A DNA stretch of 47,954 bases from Oscillospiraceae bacterium (GTDB lineage Bacteria; Bacillota; Clostridia; Oscillospirales; Ruminococcaceae): contig JAFTZY010000013.1 of NCBI GenBank assembly GCA_017460955.1, forward strand, positions 1-47,954, in the 5' to 3' direction. The position numbers and the translations under genes were made by a program. Below are positions 1 through 10,600 of the stretch, piece after piece (the stretch's first letter is position 1; every line of letters starts with the position of its first letter). Below the pieces are notes generated by a model. That model saw only the letters and a list, made by a program, of their open reading frames with translations. It was not told where the DNA came from and ran no database searches.

Positions 1-1248
1 CACCGGAGAGCCCGTGCTCCAGTCGGTGCAGTTGTACTTATCGTAGCCGATGATGTCCACATAGGCATCGCCGGGATACCAGTTCTCGGAGGTGCTGTAG
101 TTATAGCTGTTGAATTCCCAGATCAGGTTGTGGCAGCCCTTGGTCTCGGTCAGATACTTGTAGGTGTAGATATAGAGCTGTCTGTAGACCTTGGAGCCTT
201 CCTTGCCCCACCAGAACCACGAGCCGCTCTCACCGCCGCCGCCTTCTGCCTCATGCAGCGGTCTCCAGATGATCGGGATGCCCTTTTCCTGGAGGATCAG
301 GAACTGCTCGGCCAGATTGTCCAGCGCCTGTGTATAGTACTGGTTCTCCTTGGTGCCCTCGGTCGCAGCCTTGGACGGGGAGAAATCGGTCTCATCCGGC
401 TTGTAGGTCGTCTGGTCCCATCCAATGCGGTCGCCGATGCTGTAGCTTGCGAAATCCTTGGGCACGTTGATATGCCAGGAAGCCGTGGCGATACCGCCCT
501 TGGCAGCCCATGCGATCACACGGTCGGTGGAGCCATCATCGCTGCCGAACGCCGGGCAGGTGAAGTTGCCGTAGTCAAAGCCGCGGATGGCCGGAAGCTT
601 GCCGGTCTTGGACTCAATGTACTCAAACTCGGTCTCGATGGAATGCGGACCGTACTGGTAGATCTCCTGCTGTCCGGAGAGGATGTGCTCGCCGTATACG
701 CTTGCCAGATACGCCATGAGCTGCTTGGTCGGCTCGGTGGCATCCGGATCGCAGGTATTGATCTGCGTTGCCTTGATCTCGCCAAGGGATGCCTCTTCCA
801 GTGTGATGTAGTCAAAATTGGTCCAGCCCCAGCTGCCCTTGATGGTGATGGTGTTTTCACCGGCATTCAGCTTGACATTGCCGAAGGTGAGCTCGGACCA
901 ATTGGGATTCTCCGGGAAGCTCATCTGGCCCTGGTCCACATCGTTGACCACGATGTTCTGGATCTTGTCGGAGCCGAAGTTGTTCTGATAGCAGATGGTC
1001 AGCGTGTACATACCGGCTTTGGAGACGGTGACCGGGATGTTCAGCACATCGCCGTTGTCCTCCAGGTACATGTAGCCGTCACCGGAATAGCCTGCCTCGC
1101 TCGTCTTGACACCGCCGGTGCCAACGAGCGTACCGGTCTCGGCCTCCACCTTGACAGCGGCAGCCGATGTGGCAAACGGTACCATCAGCATGCTGTTGAT
1201 AGCCATTGCTGCTGCGATCATACCGCCTGCAAAACGTTTTTTCGACAT
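1..1248 (-). CDS. Secreted GH26 beta-mannanase with CBM35 (C-terminus beyond window)
   Basis: Likely endo-beta-1,4-mannanase acting outside the cell on plant mannans. Only the first 416 residues are in the window and the reading frame runs off the left edge. Residues 1-30 form a Sec signal peptide (basic MSKKR start, hydrophobic core, ATSAAA end). Residues 31-152 look like a CBM35 beta-sandwich (VKVEAETGTL near the start, GWTNFDYITLE at the end). The GH26 domain starts near residue 170. The acid/base glutamate is E333 in IIWRPLHEAEGG, followed by the family-typical WFWWG at 344-348. The nucleophile glutamate would lie further downstream, outside the window. The start is fixed by an AGGAGG ribosome binding site about 9 bases upstream. 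A dockerin or further CBM after the catalytic domain is possible but cannot be seen. The GH26 call is firm; the mannanase specificity is family knowledge. Confidence 0.9.
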   Translation of the reverse strand, partial: MSKKRFAGGMIAAAMAINSMLMVPFATSAAAVKVEAETGTLVGTGGVKTSEAGYSGDGYMYLEDNGDVLNIPVTVSKAGMYTLTICYQNNFGSDKIQNIVVNDVDQGQMSFPENPNWSELTFGNVKLNAGENTITIKGSWGWTNFDYITLEEASLGEIKATQINTCDPDATEPTKQLMAYLASVYGEHILSGQQEIYQYGPHSIETEFEYIESKTGKLPAIRGFDYGNFTCPAFGSDDGSTDRVIAWAAKGGIATASWHINVPKDFASYSIGDRIGWDQTTYKPDETDFSPSKAATEGTKENQYYTQALDNLAEQFLILQEKGIPIIWRPLHEAEGGGGESGSWFWWGKEGSKVYRQLYIYTYKYLTETKGCHNLIWEFNSYNYSTSENWYPGDAYVDIIGYDKYNCTDWSTGSPV

Positions 1249-1393
1249 TTTTAAGTTCCTCCTGTCATATCATATTCGACTTCCCCGGAATCTTCCAAAG
1301 CACCGTCCTGCCGGTCTCTTTTGCCCTGCGCATTCCGGCACTTTTCCGGTTTCCGAGTCAGTCTTTGCACGGTCCCCTACCGCACACACATTT

Positions 1394-1422
1394 ATTATAG
1401 CATGGTTTGACAGGCGATACAA
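1394..1422 (-). promoter_or_regulatory. Sigma-A promoter of the GH26 gene
   Basis: Reading leftwards, -35 TTGTAT (1417-1422), a 17-bp spacer and -10 TATAAT (1394-1399). This predicts a leader of about 140 nt before the mannanase start. Confidence 0.75.
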
Positions 1423-1473
1423 GATTTCTTTTTCTCTTTTGGTGAAAATGTCTAATTTTTTTGTCAGATATGC

Positions 1474-1509
1474 ACAAAAAAGAGGACGGGCACAAGGCTC
1501 GTCCTCTTG
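1474..1509 (-). terminator. Rho-independent terminator of tuf
   Basis: On the minus strand a 9-bp stem AAGAGGACG/CGTCCTCTT (1500-1508 with 1480-1488) is followed by a U-rich tail. It begins about 18 bases after the tuf stop codon and closes the str operon. Confidence 0.9.
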
Positions 1510-1526
1510 ATCGTTTTGCGGATCAA

Positions 1527-2726
1527 TTATTCATTGATGGCAATAACAACGCCGGAACCAACGGTTCTGCCGCCCTCACGGATAGCGAAGCGGAGGTTCT
1601 GCTCGATAGCGATCGGGGTGATCAGCTCAACGTCCATTTCAACGTTGTCGCCAGGACGGCACATCTCAGTGCCCTCCGGCAGAGTGATCGTGCCGGTAAC
1701 GTCGGTGGTTCTGAAATAGAACTGCGGTCTGTAGTTGTTGAAGAACGGAGTATGACGGCCTCCCTCTTCCTTCTTCAGAACGTAAACCTGGCCCTTGAAC
1801 TTGGTGTACGGATGGATGGAGCCGGGCTTGCAGAGGACCTGACCTCTCTCAACGTCCTTTCTCTGGATACCACGGAGCAGTGCGCCAACATTGTCGCCGG
1901 CCTCGCAGAAGTCCAGGGTCTTGCGGAACATTTCCAGACCGGTAACAACGGTCTTGGTCTTCTCATCCTGCAGACCTACGATCTCCACTTCCTCGCCGAC
2001 ATTCAGCTTACCACGCTCTACACGGCCGGTAACAACGGTACCACGGCCGGAGATGGTCATGGTGTCCTCGATCGGCATCAGGAACGGCTTTGCATCGTCG
2101 CGCTCAGGGGTCGGGATATAGTTGTCAACAGCTTCCATCAGCTCAAGGATCGGAGCGTATGCCGGATCGGACAGATCGTCCGGAGCTTCCAGAGCCTTCA
2201 GAGCGGAGCCCTTGATGATCGGAATATCATCGCCAGGGAACTCATAGGAGGACAGGGTATCACGGATATCCATCTCAACGAGCTCGAGCAGCTCTTCGTC
2301 ATCCACCTGGTCAGCCTTGTTCATGAAAACAACGATGGCCGGAACGCCTACCTGACGGGCAAGCAGGATGTGCTCCTTGGTCTGTGCCATCGGGCCGTCG
2401 GAAGCAGCAACTACGAGAATTGCGCCGTCCATCTGAGCAGCACCGGTGATCATGTTCTTTACATAGTCAGCATGGCCGGGGCAGTCAACGTGTGCATAGT
2501 GACGTGCATCGGTCTCATACTCAACGTGTGCGGTGTTGATCGTGATACCACGTTCTCTCTCCTCAGGAGCCTTATCGATCATATCATAAGCCTCATACTG
2601 AGCCTGGCCCTTCATAGCCAGAGTCTTGGTGATAGCAGCGGTCAGAGTGGTCTTGCCGTGGTCAACGTGGCCGATGGTACCAATGTTAACGTGCGGCTTG
2701 TTTCTTTCAAATTTTGCCTTTGCCAT
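1527..2726 (-). CDS. tuf: Elongation factor Tu
   Basis: GTPase that delivers aminoacyl-tRNA to the ribosomal A site. The 399-residue protein is full length for the family. The G1 P-loop GHVDHGKT is at residues 19-26, with DCPGH (G3) and NKAD (G4) further on. The C-terminal beta-barrel domains 2 and 3 are intact and end in VVIAINE. A clear AGGAGG site precedes the ATG. The gene is the last of the str operon on this strand (rpsL-rpsG-fusA-tuf) but has its own strong promoter in the 161-bp fusA-tuf gap, so it can be expressed both with the operon and alone. No second tuf copy is in the window. Confidence 0.98.
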   Translation of the reverse strand: MAKAKFERNKPHVNIGTIGHVDHGKTTLTAAITKTLAMKGQAQYEAYDMIDKAPEERERGITINTAHVEYETDARHYAHVDCPGHADYVKNMITGAAQMDGAILVVAASDGPMAQTKEHILLARQVGVPAIVVFMNKADQVDDEELLELVEMDIRDTLSSYEFPGDDIPIIKGSALKALEAPDDLSDPAYAPILELMEAVDNYIPTPERDDAKPFLMPIEDTMTISGRGTVVTGRVERGKLNVGEEVEIVGLQDEKTKTVVTGLEMFRKTLDFCEAGDNVGALLRGIQRKDVERGQVLCKPGSIHPYTKFKGQVYVLKKEEGGRHTPFFNNYRPQFYFRTTDVTGTITLPEGTEMCRPGDNVEMDVELITPIAIEQNLRFAIREGGRTVGSGVVIAINE

Positions 2727-2793
2727 TGGAAGTTTCCTCCTTTAATTGCGTTTTCATTATGATACTGCATGCGGCGCAGTATGCAATACAGTT

Positions 2794-2822
2794 ATTATAG
2801 CACATTCCGCGGGAAATTGCAA
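2794..2822 (-). promoter_or_regulatory. Sigma-A promoter of tuf
   Basis: -35 TTGCAA (2817-2822), 17-bp spacer, -10 TATAAT (2794-2799), reading leftwards. I see no terminator between fusA and this promoter, so tuf probably receives both read-through and local transcription. Confidence 0.85.
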
Positions 2823-2887
2823 GTGTTTTTCAAAAATTTTCTTTCCAAAAAGCACTTTTTTATGCAATTCCACGTTATATACGGGTT

Positions 2888-4966
2888 TTAGCCCTTGTTT
2901 CTGGAAGTCATGATCGTCTCTGCGATGTTCTTCGGCACTTCCTTGAAGCTGTGCGGCTCCATGGAGTACTGACCGCGGCCCTGGGTGTTGGAACGCAGGG
3001 TGTTGGAGTAGCCGAACATCTCGGAGAGCGGCACGAGTGCATCGACCTGCACGCTGCCGGGTCTGGTCTCCTGGCCGAGGATCTCACCGCGGCGGGAGGA
3101 CAGGTCGCCGATGACGTTGCCCAGATAATCGTCGGGGGCGATGACGGAAACCTTCATGATCGGCTCCATCAGGGCCGGATCCGCCTTGCGCATAGCCTCC
3201 TTGAAGGCCATGGAGCCGGCGATCTTGAACGCCATTTCCGAGGAGTCCACCTCATGGTAGGATCCATCGTACAGCTCGACCTTGACATCGACTACCTGGT
3301 AGCCTGCGAGGATACCTGCCTGCATCGCGCCCTTGATACCGGCGTCAACTGCGGGGATATACTCCTTCGGTACAGAGCCGCCGACAACGGAGTTGACGAA
3401 CTCATAGCCCTTGCCGGACTCGTTCGGTGCCACACGGATCTTGACATGACCGTACTGACCGGAACCGCCGGACTGCTTCTTGTACTTGTAATCCACATCG
3501 GCTGTGCCCTTGATGGTCTCCTTGTAGGATACCTGCGGTGCGCCGACGTCTGCCTCGACCTTGAACTCACGCAGCAGTCTGTCCACGATGATGTCCAGAT
3601 GCAGCTCGCCCATGCCGGCGATGATGGTCTGACCGGTCTCCTCGTCGGTCCAGGTACGGAAGGTCGGGTCCTCCTCGGCAAGCTTTGCCAGGGCCACGCC
3701 CATCTTCTCCTGGCCGGCCTTGGTCTTGGGCTCGATGGCCAGATTGATGACCGGCTCCGGGAATTCCATGGACTCGAGGATAACGGGGTGGTTCTCATCG
3801 CACAGCGTATCGCCGGTGGTGGTCTGCTTCAGACCGATGGCAGCGGCGATATCACCGGAGTACACCTTCTCGAGCTCCTTGCGGGCATTGGCATGCATCT
3901 GTACGATACGGCCGATGCGCTCGTGCTTGTCCTTGGTGGAGTTGAGCACGGCAGAGCCCTTGTCGAGTACGCCCGAATATACACGGAAGAAGGTCAGCTT
4001 ACCAACGAACGGGTCGGTCGCGATCTTGAATGCAAGTGCTGCGAACGGCTCGTCGTCGGAGGACGGACGCTCTTCCTCCTCACCGGTCTCGGGGTTCACG
4101 CCCTTGATGGCGGGAACGTCGAGCGGGGAGGGCATATAATCCACAATGGCATCCAGAAGCTTCTGTACGCCCTTGTTCTTGTAGGAAGTACCGCAGGTGA
4201 CCGGTACCATGGTGTTGGCCAGGGTGGACTTTCTGATGCAGGACTTGATCTCCTCGATGGTGAGCGTCTCGCCTGCAAAATACTTCTCCATCAGCTCGTC
4301 GTCCTGCTCGGCAACATGCTCGACCAGGGACTCGTGATACTCCTGTGCCTTCTCCTGCATATCCTCCGGGATCTCCTCCACGCGGATATCCTTGCCCAGG
4401 TCATCGTAGTACACATAGGCCTTCATCTCCACGAGGTCGATGATGCCCTTGAAGGTCTCCTCGGCGCCGATGGGGAGCTGGATCGGGACTGCATTACACT
4501 TCAGGCGGTCCTTCATCATCTCCACGACTCTGTAGAAGTCGGCACCCATGATATCCATCTTGTTGACGTATACCATTCTCGGTACCTGGTACTTGTCGGC
4601 CTGACGCCAAACGGTCTCGGACTGGGGCTCAACGCCGCCCTTGGCGCACAGAACGGTCACAGAGCCGTCGAGTACACGCAGGGAGCGCTCCACCTCAACG
4701 GTGAAGTCCACATGTCCGGGGGTGTCGATGATATTGATTCTGTGGCCGGCCCAGTAAGCGGTGGTAGCAGCGGAGGTGATGGTGATACCTCTCTCCTGCT
4801 CCTGTGCCATCCAGTCCATGGTGGCAGCGCCCTCATGGGTCTCGCCGATCTTGTGGTTGACACCGGTGTAGAACAGGATACGCTCGGTCGTCGTGGTCTT
4901 ACCGGCATCGATATGAGCCATGATGCCGATATTTCTGGTACGTTCCAGGGAACAATCTCTTGCCAT
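2888..4966 (-). CDS. fusA: Elongation factor G
   Basis: Translocation GTPase of the ribosome. 692 residues, normal for bacterial EF-G. The P-loop AHIDAGKT is at residues 17-24, followed by the switch region [19 protein letters not shown] and NKMD. Domains II-V continue to the end without interruption (domain [14 protein letters not shown]-terminal [11 protein letters not shown]). The start is set by an AAGGAGG site that overlaps the rpsG stop codon. The rpsG-fusA gap is 12 bp, so the two are cotranscribed and probably translationally coupled. Confidence 0.98.
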   Translation of the reverse strand: MARDCSLERTRNIGIMAHIDAGKTTTTERILFYTGVNHKIGETHEGAATMDWMAQEQERGITITSAATTAYWAGHRINIIDTPGHVDFTVEVERSLRVLDGSVTVLCAKGGVEPQSETVWRQADKYQVPRMVYVNKMDIMGADFYRVVEMMKDRLKCNAVPIQLPIGAEETFKGIIDLVEMKAYVYYDDLGKDIRVEEIPEDMQEKAQEYHESLVEHVAEQDDELMEKYFAGETLTIEEIKSCIRKSTLANTMVPVTCGTSYKNKGVQKLLDAIVDYMPSPLDVPAIKGVNPETGEEEERPSSDDEPFAALAFKIATDPFVGKLTFFRVYSGVLDKGSAVLNSTKDKHERIGRIVQMHANARKELEKVYSGDIAAAIGLKQTTTGDTLCDENHPVILESMEFPEPVINLAIEPKTKAGQEKMGVALAKLAEEDPTFRTWTDEETGQTIIAGMGELHLDIIVDRLLREFKVEADVGAPQVSYKETIKGTADVDYKYKKQSGGSGQYGHVKIRVAPNESGKGYEFVNSVVGGSVPKEYIPAVDAGIKGAMQAGILAGYQVVDVKVELYDGSYHEVDSSEMAFKIAGSMAFKEAMRKADPALMEPIMKVSVIAPDDYLGNVIGDLSSRRGEILGQETRPGSVQVDALVPLSEMFGYSNTLRSNTQGRGQYSMEPHSFKEVPKNIAETIMTSRNKG

Positions 4967-4978
4967 AACGTAGCCTCC

Positions 4979-5449
4979 TTACCAGCGATAGTGAGCAAAG
5001 GCCTTGTTGGCCTCGGCCATCTTATGCGTATCCTCACGCTTCTTGCAGGCACCGCCGGTACCCTGCAGGGCATCGAGGATCTCTCCTGCCAGTCTTTCCT
5101 TCATGGTCTTTTCATTGCGCTCTCTGGAATACTTGGTGATCCATCTCAGACCCAGGGTCTGACGCCGTTCCGGACGCACCTCCATGGGCACCTGATAGGT
5201 CGCACCGCCCAGACGGCGGGCCTTGACCTCGAGCTGAGGCATGATGTTTTCCATAGCCTCTTCAAAAACCTCCAGTGCATCCCTGCCGGTCTTTTCAGCG
5301 ACAATATCAAATGCACCGTAAACGATCTTCTGCGCAACACCCTTCTTGCCATCCAGCATCACGTTGTTGATCAGACGTGTAACGAGCTTGGAATTGTAAA
5401 CAGGATCCTGCAGAACATCACGCTTTGCGACATTACCTCTTCTTGGCAT
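4979..5449 (-). CDS. rpsG: 30S ribosomal protein S7
   Basis: Primary 16S rRNA-binding protein that nucleates assembly of the 30S head. I choose the ATG giving [12 protein letters not shown], 156 residues, which is the usual S7 length. An in-frame ATG six codons upstream exists, but the GGAGG site lies between the two and serves the downstream one. The gene follows rpsL after an unusually long 191-bp spacer. In E. coli the S7 protein represses its own operon by binding the rpsL-rpsG spacer; whether that happens here is not known. Confidence 0.97.
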   Translation of the reverse strand: MPRRGNVAKRDVLQDPVYNSKLVTRLINNVMLDGKKGVAQKIVYGAFDIVAEKTGRDALEVFEEAMENIMPQLEVKARRLGGATYQVPMEVRPERRQTLGLRWITKYSRERNEKTMKERLAGEILDALQGTGGACKKREDTHKMAEANKAFAHYRW

Positions 5450-5640
5450 TTCGCTTCCCTCCTTCACATTATTTGGTGCAGCAGCGCACGCTGCCGCAGT
5501 TTCATGAATTCATCGGTACTCGTCCCGGGAGTCCCGGGCACGTTCAGGCCGTGGAGAGGCTTGTCATATCTATATGAAAAGCTCCACATAACCTGTGGTA
5601 TGCTAATGATTCATTGACAGTCCTGCCTTACGGCAGAATC

Positions 5641-6063
5641 TTACTTCTTGCCAGCCTTCGGCTTCTTGGCACCGTACTTGGAACGGGCCTGGTTTCTGTT
5701 GGCAACGCCCTGTGCATCGAGAGCACCACGGATGATGTGATAACGCACACCGGGGAGATCCTTGACACGTCCGCCGCGGATCAGTACCACGCTGTGCTCC
5801 TGCAGGTTGTGGCCGATGCCGGGGATGTAGGATGTTACCTCATAACCATTGGTCAGCTTGACTCTGGCGATCTTACGCATTGCAGAGTTCGGCTTCTTCG
5901 GGGTCGTGGTCTTTACGACGGTGCACACGCCTCTCTTCTGGGGTGCGCTCTGGTCGATCTGCACCTTCTTCTTGGCGTTGTAACCCTTCTGCAGAGCCGG
6001 TGCGGTGGACTTGCTCTGCTGCACCTTTCTGCCCTTGCGTACGAGCTGGTTAAATGTTGGCAT
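5641..6063 (-). CDS. rpsL: 30S ribosomal protein S12
   Basis: Decoding-centre protein of the small subunit. 140 residues, the longer Gram-positive form. It contains [13 protein letters not shown] with the streptomycin-relevant lysines at 56-57 unchanged, the conserved GHNLQEHSV and [14 protein letters not shown] segments, and a basic C-terminus ending KAGKK. An AGGAGG site lies 7 bases before the ATG. It is the first gene of the str operon, transcribed from a consensus promoter immediately upstream. Confidence 0.98.
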   Translation of the reverse strand: MPTFNQLVRKGRKVQQSKSTAPALQKGYNAKKKVQIDQSAPQKRGVCTVVKTTTPKKPNSAMRKIARVKLTNGYEVTSYIPGIGHNLQEHSVVLIRGGRVKDLPGVRYHIIRGALDAQGVANRNQARSKYGAKKPKAGKK

Positions 6064-6122
6064 TTGGTTTCCTCCTTTTCAGATAATATTATACACGGCA
6101 CAGGTATGCCGCATACCCAAAT

Positions 6123-6151
6123 ATTATACACCATAATTCCCGGCTTGTCAA
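6123..6151 (-). promoter_or_regulatory. Sigma-A promoter of the str operon
   Basis: Reading leftwards, consensus -35 TTGACA (6146-6151), 17-bp spacer and consensus -10 TATAAT (6123-6128). The predicted start near 6116 puts a GGTATG/CATACC hairpin at the very 5' end of the transcript, which may stabilise the mRNA. Confidence 0.92.
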
Positions 6152-6172
6152 TAGTTTTTTTCAGAAAATTTG

Positions 6173-6200
6173 AACGCCGCCCATGCACGGGCGGCGCTGC
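6173..6200 (-). terminator. Rho-independent terminator of the DUF3048 gene
   Basis: Stem CGCCGCCC/GGGCGGCG around the loop GTGCAT begins about ten bases after the stop codon. A U-containing stretch follows on the minus strand. It separates this gene from the str promoter. Confidence 0.8.
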
Positions 6201-6210
6201 TCGTTTTGTC

Positions 6211-7323
6211 CTACTCGGCGCTGAAGGTGACCGGACGGCTGCCGGAAATAATGCCGATATAGCTCTTGCCGGGGTTCACCGACAGCTCACTGCCGTCGGC
6301 ATGGAACACGCGGATCGGGGCTGCTTCCCCGTTCTTCGACCAGGTGATCGTCTCCACGCCGCCCTTGGACACATAGTAGCCCGAGCCGCCGTCGAGCGCC
6401 ACGCTGCGCAGATAATTCCCCTCATCCAGGAACCCGATCTCCGTCTGGAGCACGAACACATTCGTGAAGGCCAGCTGCTGCTCGGTCTTGCCGTCGATCT
6501 GCGGATTGTCATAATAGTACAGAAGATAGGTCTGCGTCCCCTCATCATATGTAAAGTGACTCTCACGGCTCTCGGAGAAGTTCACATTCACGCGCTTTGC
6601 CGTATTCTCCGCCGGCACATAGCTCCCGTCGGAGAAGGAGAACGCACCGCTGTTCGTGTACGCATCCGTCCGGAAGCCGTACTGCTCGATGGCCTTCGGG
6701 AGCTCCTCACCCTTGAGATAGCCCGTATGCTCGGAGGCATACTTCCCCACACGGTCGGGATCGCGGTAGAACAGGAGGCTGCGCTCCATGGCGCTGCCGT
6801 CGAGATGGTCGATGCCAAGGCTGTTGAGCTTTGCCACGGCATGGTTCTGCTCGGCGCCCCAGTGGCAGTAGATGGCATCCATGCCCATGGCCACGACCGG
6901 GAAATAATACCGGCAGCTGCGCACAGAGCATACATCCGGCACATTCGTATAATCGGCATAGATCGCCATAAAGCGCGTGATGCCGCCCTCCACGGGGATC
7001 TCATAGATGATGTCCGCCTGGGACACGCCGTACTGCGGGTAGGACAGGCTCAGGTTGTTGACCATGACAGCCACCGGGCGCTTGCCCTCGGCAGCTTCGT
7101 TATAGCCGGCTTCGCCCGTGAGCGGATTGATGCCGCCGCCGATCTCCGGCAGGGGGTCCTCCTCCACGGGGGGTGCCTCGGTCTCCTGCGCCGGCGCCTC
7201 GGCCTGTGTCTCCTGCACGGGGGCGGGTGCTTCGCTCTCGGGTGCCTCCGGAATGGACTGGCCGCAGCCGGTCAGCAGCAGGGCCGCTGCCAGAAGGGAT
7301 GTCAGTTTCGTTACAGTTTTCAT
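6211..7323 (-). CDS. DUF3048 (YerB-like) lipoprotein
   Basis: Predicted extracytoplasmic lipoprotein of unknown function, 370 residues. The N-terminus is a lipoprotein signal with lipobox LTGC, lipidated cysteine C20. Residues 24-60 are a Pro/Glu/Ala-rich linker. The rest is a DUF3048 domain starting at NPLTGE, with the typical KRPVAVMVNN, YPQYGVSQADIIYE and SVRSCRYYF segments. I chose the ATG at 7321-7323 because the lipoprotein signal starts there and an AGAGGA site precedes it; in-frame codons further upstream would spoil the signal. It is a single-gene unit with its own promoter and terminator between two universal gene-expression operons. No enzymatic role is established for the family. 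Confidence 0.9.
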   Translation of the reverse strand: MKTVTKLTSLLAAALLLTGCGQSIPEAPESEAPAPVQETQAEAPAQETEAPPVEEDPLPEIGGGINPLTGEAGYNEAAEGKRPVAVMVNNLSLSYPQYGVSQADIIYEIPVEGGITRFMAIYADYTNVPDVCSVRSCRYYFPVVAMGMDAIYCHWGAEQNHAVAKLNSLGIDHLDGSAMERSLLFYRDPDRVGKYASEHTGYLKGEELPKAIEQYGFRTDAYTNSGAFSFSDGSYVPAENTAKRVNVNFSESRESHFTYDEGTQTYLLYYYDNPQIDGKTEQQLAFTNVFVLQTEIGFLDEGNYLRSVALDGGSGYYVSKGGVETITWSKNGEAAPIRVFHADGSELSVNPGKSYIGIISGSRPVTFSAE

Positions 7324-7425
7324 GGTGGTTCCTCTTTTCTTTCGGAAGGCGTCCGGGGATCTGACGAAAATCATGCCGCGTCCGCCGTGAATTTTGTGCA
7401 TATGGATGAAATTTGCAGGAAGCTC

Positions 7426-7454
7426 TTGACAATCTTTATAAAATGTAATATAAT
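7426..7454 (+). promoter_or_regulatory. Sigma-A promoter, probably of rpoBC
   Basis: -35 TTGACA (7426-7431), 17-bp spacer, -10 TATAAT (7449-7454). The predicted start near 7461 gives a leader of about 195 nt before rpoB. It faces the oppositely directed DUF3048 promoter 54 bp away. Confidence 0.85.
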
Positions 7455-7507
7455 TTTAAAATGCATCATAATGGCATTTTGTGCGCATCCGTGCAATATT
7501 GTAAAAT

Positions 7508-7536
7508 AGTATAGCACATCCGCCGGTATTTGTCAA
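7508..7536 (-). promoter_or_regulatory. Sigma-A promoter of the DUF3048 gene, facing the rpoB promoter
   Basis: Reading leftwards, -35 TTGACA (7531-7536), 17-bp spacer, -10 TATACT (7508-7513), predicted start near 7501. Its transcript runs antisense across the rpoB promoter before reaching the lipoprotein gene. Confidence 0.85.
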
Positions 7537-7655
7537 GCCCTATTTTTCAAAAAACGGGCAGGCAGATCCCATGCCGTTATATCATACAAGCTGTCGGGCC
7601 CATACCGGCCGATCCGCCGGTATCCCGACCGATCTCTTAGAGGAGGTAACCGCCT

Positions 7656-10600
7656 ATGGTCAATGTAACCGCCAAGCAGCTCGGCAAGAACGTCAGAATG
7701 AGCTTCGGCAAGATCCCGGAAGTCCTGGATATGCCGAACCTGATCGAGATCCAGAAAAACTCCTACAAATGGTTCCGCGAGGAGGGACTCAAGGAGGTCT
7801 TCAAGGATTTCTCCGCGACCGATTACAACGGCAATCTCGTCCTGACCTTCGTGGGCTATCGTTTTGACGATGAGCATCTGAAATACAAGACGATCGCCAA
7901 GGCCAAGGAGCACCAGGCTACTTATGCTTCCCCCCTGCGCGTCACTGCCAAGCTCTGGAACAAGGAGACGGGCGAGGTCAAGGAAAGCGAGATCTTCATG
8001 GGTGATTTCCCGCTGATGACGGAGAGCGGCACGTTTGTCATCAATGGCGCAGAGCGTGTCATCGTATCCCAGCTCGTCCGCTCCCCGGGTGTATATTATG
8101 ACATGGAAAAGGACAAGACCGGCAAGGAGCTGTTCAAGTCCACCATCATCCCGAACCGCGGCGCGTGGCTCGAGTATGAGATGGATTCCAACGACGTGGT
8201 CTATGTCCGCATCGACAAGAACCGCAAGATCCCGCTGACCACCTTCATCCGCTCGATCGGTCTTGGCACGGACGAGGCGATCGAGGAGATGTTCGGCCAT
8301 GACGAGCGGCTCTACCAGACGATCCTCCAGAAGGATACGACCAAGAACGCCGAGGACGGCCTGATCGAGGTCTACAAGAAGCTGCGTCCCGGCGAGCCGC
8401 CGACGGTCGAGAGCGCCCAGTCCCATCTGGATATGCTCTTCTTCGACCCCAGACGCTACGATCTGTGCAAGTTCGGCCGCTACAAGTACAACAAGAAGCT
8501 TGGCATTGCCTCCCGCATCTCCGGCCGCACGGCCTCCCGTCCGGTGGTGGACACCCGCACGGGCGAGGTGCTTGCCGAGGCAGGCGAGCTCATCACCGCC
8601 GAGAAGGCCGCTGCCATCGAGCAGGCCGGCATCTTCGAGGCCTTCCTCACGGTAGAATCCAAGCAGTACTACACCAATGAGCAGGGGCAGACCGCTGTGC
8701 GCATGGTCGAGAAGGAGATCAAGGTGCTCGGCAACGGCATGGTGGATCTGGCAGGCTATGTGGACTTTGATCCGGCAGAATGCGGCATCAAGGAGAAGGT
8801 CTCCGTCAGAGTCCTGCATGAGATCCTTGAGAACACCGCGCCCGGGGACCTCAAGGAGGTCATCCGCCGCCGGGCCGAGGAGCTCGTTCCGAATCACATC
8901 ACGCTCGATGACATCTTCGCCTCCATCAGCTACTTCCTGAACCTGTGCGAGGGTGTGGGCAACATCGACGACATCGACCATCTGGGCAACCGCCGCATCC
9001 GCCGTGTCGGCGAGCTCCTCCAGAACACCATGCGCTCGGGCATGGCCAGAATGGAGCGCGGCATCCGCGAGAGAATGAACCTCCAGACACAGGACATGGA
9101 TGTCATCACGCCGCAGGCGCTGGTCAACATCCGTCCCGTGACCTCCCAGGTCAAGGAGTTCTTCTGCTCCTCCCCGCTGTCCCAGTTCATGGACCAGAAC
9201 AATCCCCTGGCAGAGCTGACGCACAAGCGCCGTCTGTCCGCACTGGGCCCGGGCGGTCTGTCCCGTGACCGTGCCGGATTCGAGGTGCGTGACGTACACT
9301 ACTCCCACTATGGCAGAATGTGCCCCATCGAGACCCCCGAAGGCCCGAACATCGGCCTGATCTCGTACCTGGCCACCTTCGCCAAGATCAACGAATACGG
9401 CTTCGTGGAGGCACCCTACCGCCGTGTGGACAAATCCACCGGCATCGTCACCGATGAGGTCGTGTATATGCCTGCGGACATGGAGGACAACTATGTCGTT
9501 GCCCAGGCCAATGAGCCCCTGACCGAGGAGGGCAAGTTCGCCCGCGCCAAGGTCAATGCCCGCTACCGTGACAAGATCCTCGAGTGCGAGAACAGCCTCG
9601 TGGACTTCATGGATGTTTCCCCGAAGATGGTCGTTTCCGTTGCTACGGCGATGATCCCCTTCCTTGAAAACGACGACGCCAACCGTGCCCTGATGGGTGC
9701 GAACATGCAGCGCCAGGCAGTGCCGCTGCTCAAGACCGAGCGTCCCTTCGTCGGCACCGGCATGGAGTACAAGGCCGCTGTCGATTCCGGTGTGTGCGTG
9801 CTGTCCGAGACCGACGGCGTGGTCACCTTCGTATCCGCCGATAAGGTCGTGGTACAGGATCCCGACCACATCGACCACACCTATGAAATGATCAAGTTCC
9901 AGCGCTCGAACCAGGATACCTGTGTCAACCAGCGCCCCATCGTCTCCGTGGGCGATACCATCCGCAAGGGCCAGGTGCTCGCGGACGGTCCGGCAACCGC
10001 GGACGGTGAGATCTCCCTTGGCAAGAATGCCCTGATCGGCTTCATGACCTGGGAGGGCTACAACTACGAGGACGCCGTTCTTCTTAACGAGCGTCTGGTG
10101 CGTGAGGACGTCTTTACCTCCATCCACATCGAGGAATACGAGCTCGAGTGCCGCGACACCAAGCTCGGTCCGGAGGAGATCACCCGCGATATTCCCAATG
10201 TCGGTGAGGATGCTCTGAAGAACCTCGATGAGCACGGCATTATCCGCATCGGTGCGGAGGTCACGGCCGGTGACATCCTCGTCGGCAAGGTCACCCCGAA
10301 GGGCGAGACCGAGCTGACGGCCGAGGAGCGCCTGCTGCGTGCCATCTTCGGCGAGAAGGCAAGAGAGGTCCGCGACAACTCCCTGAAGGTGCCCCACGGC
10401 GAGGGCGGTATCGTCATCGACGTGAAGATCTTCAAGCGCGGCGAGAAGGTCTCCGATGACACCGATGCCGAGGTCTCCGAGCTCGGAACGGGCGTCAACA
10501 TGCTCGTGCGCTGCTATATCGCACAGAAGCGCAAGATCTCCGTCGGCGACAAGATGGCCGGCCGCCACGGCAACAAGGGTGTCGTATCCCGCATCCTGCC

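Noticed and set aside
6083..6094. A second promoter -10 (TATAAT) in the rpsL leader
   Set aside because: No acceptable -35 lies 16-18 bp upstream, whereas the promoter at 6123-6151 is complete.
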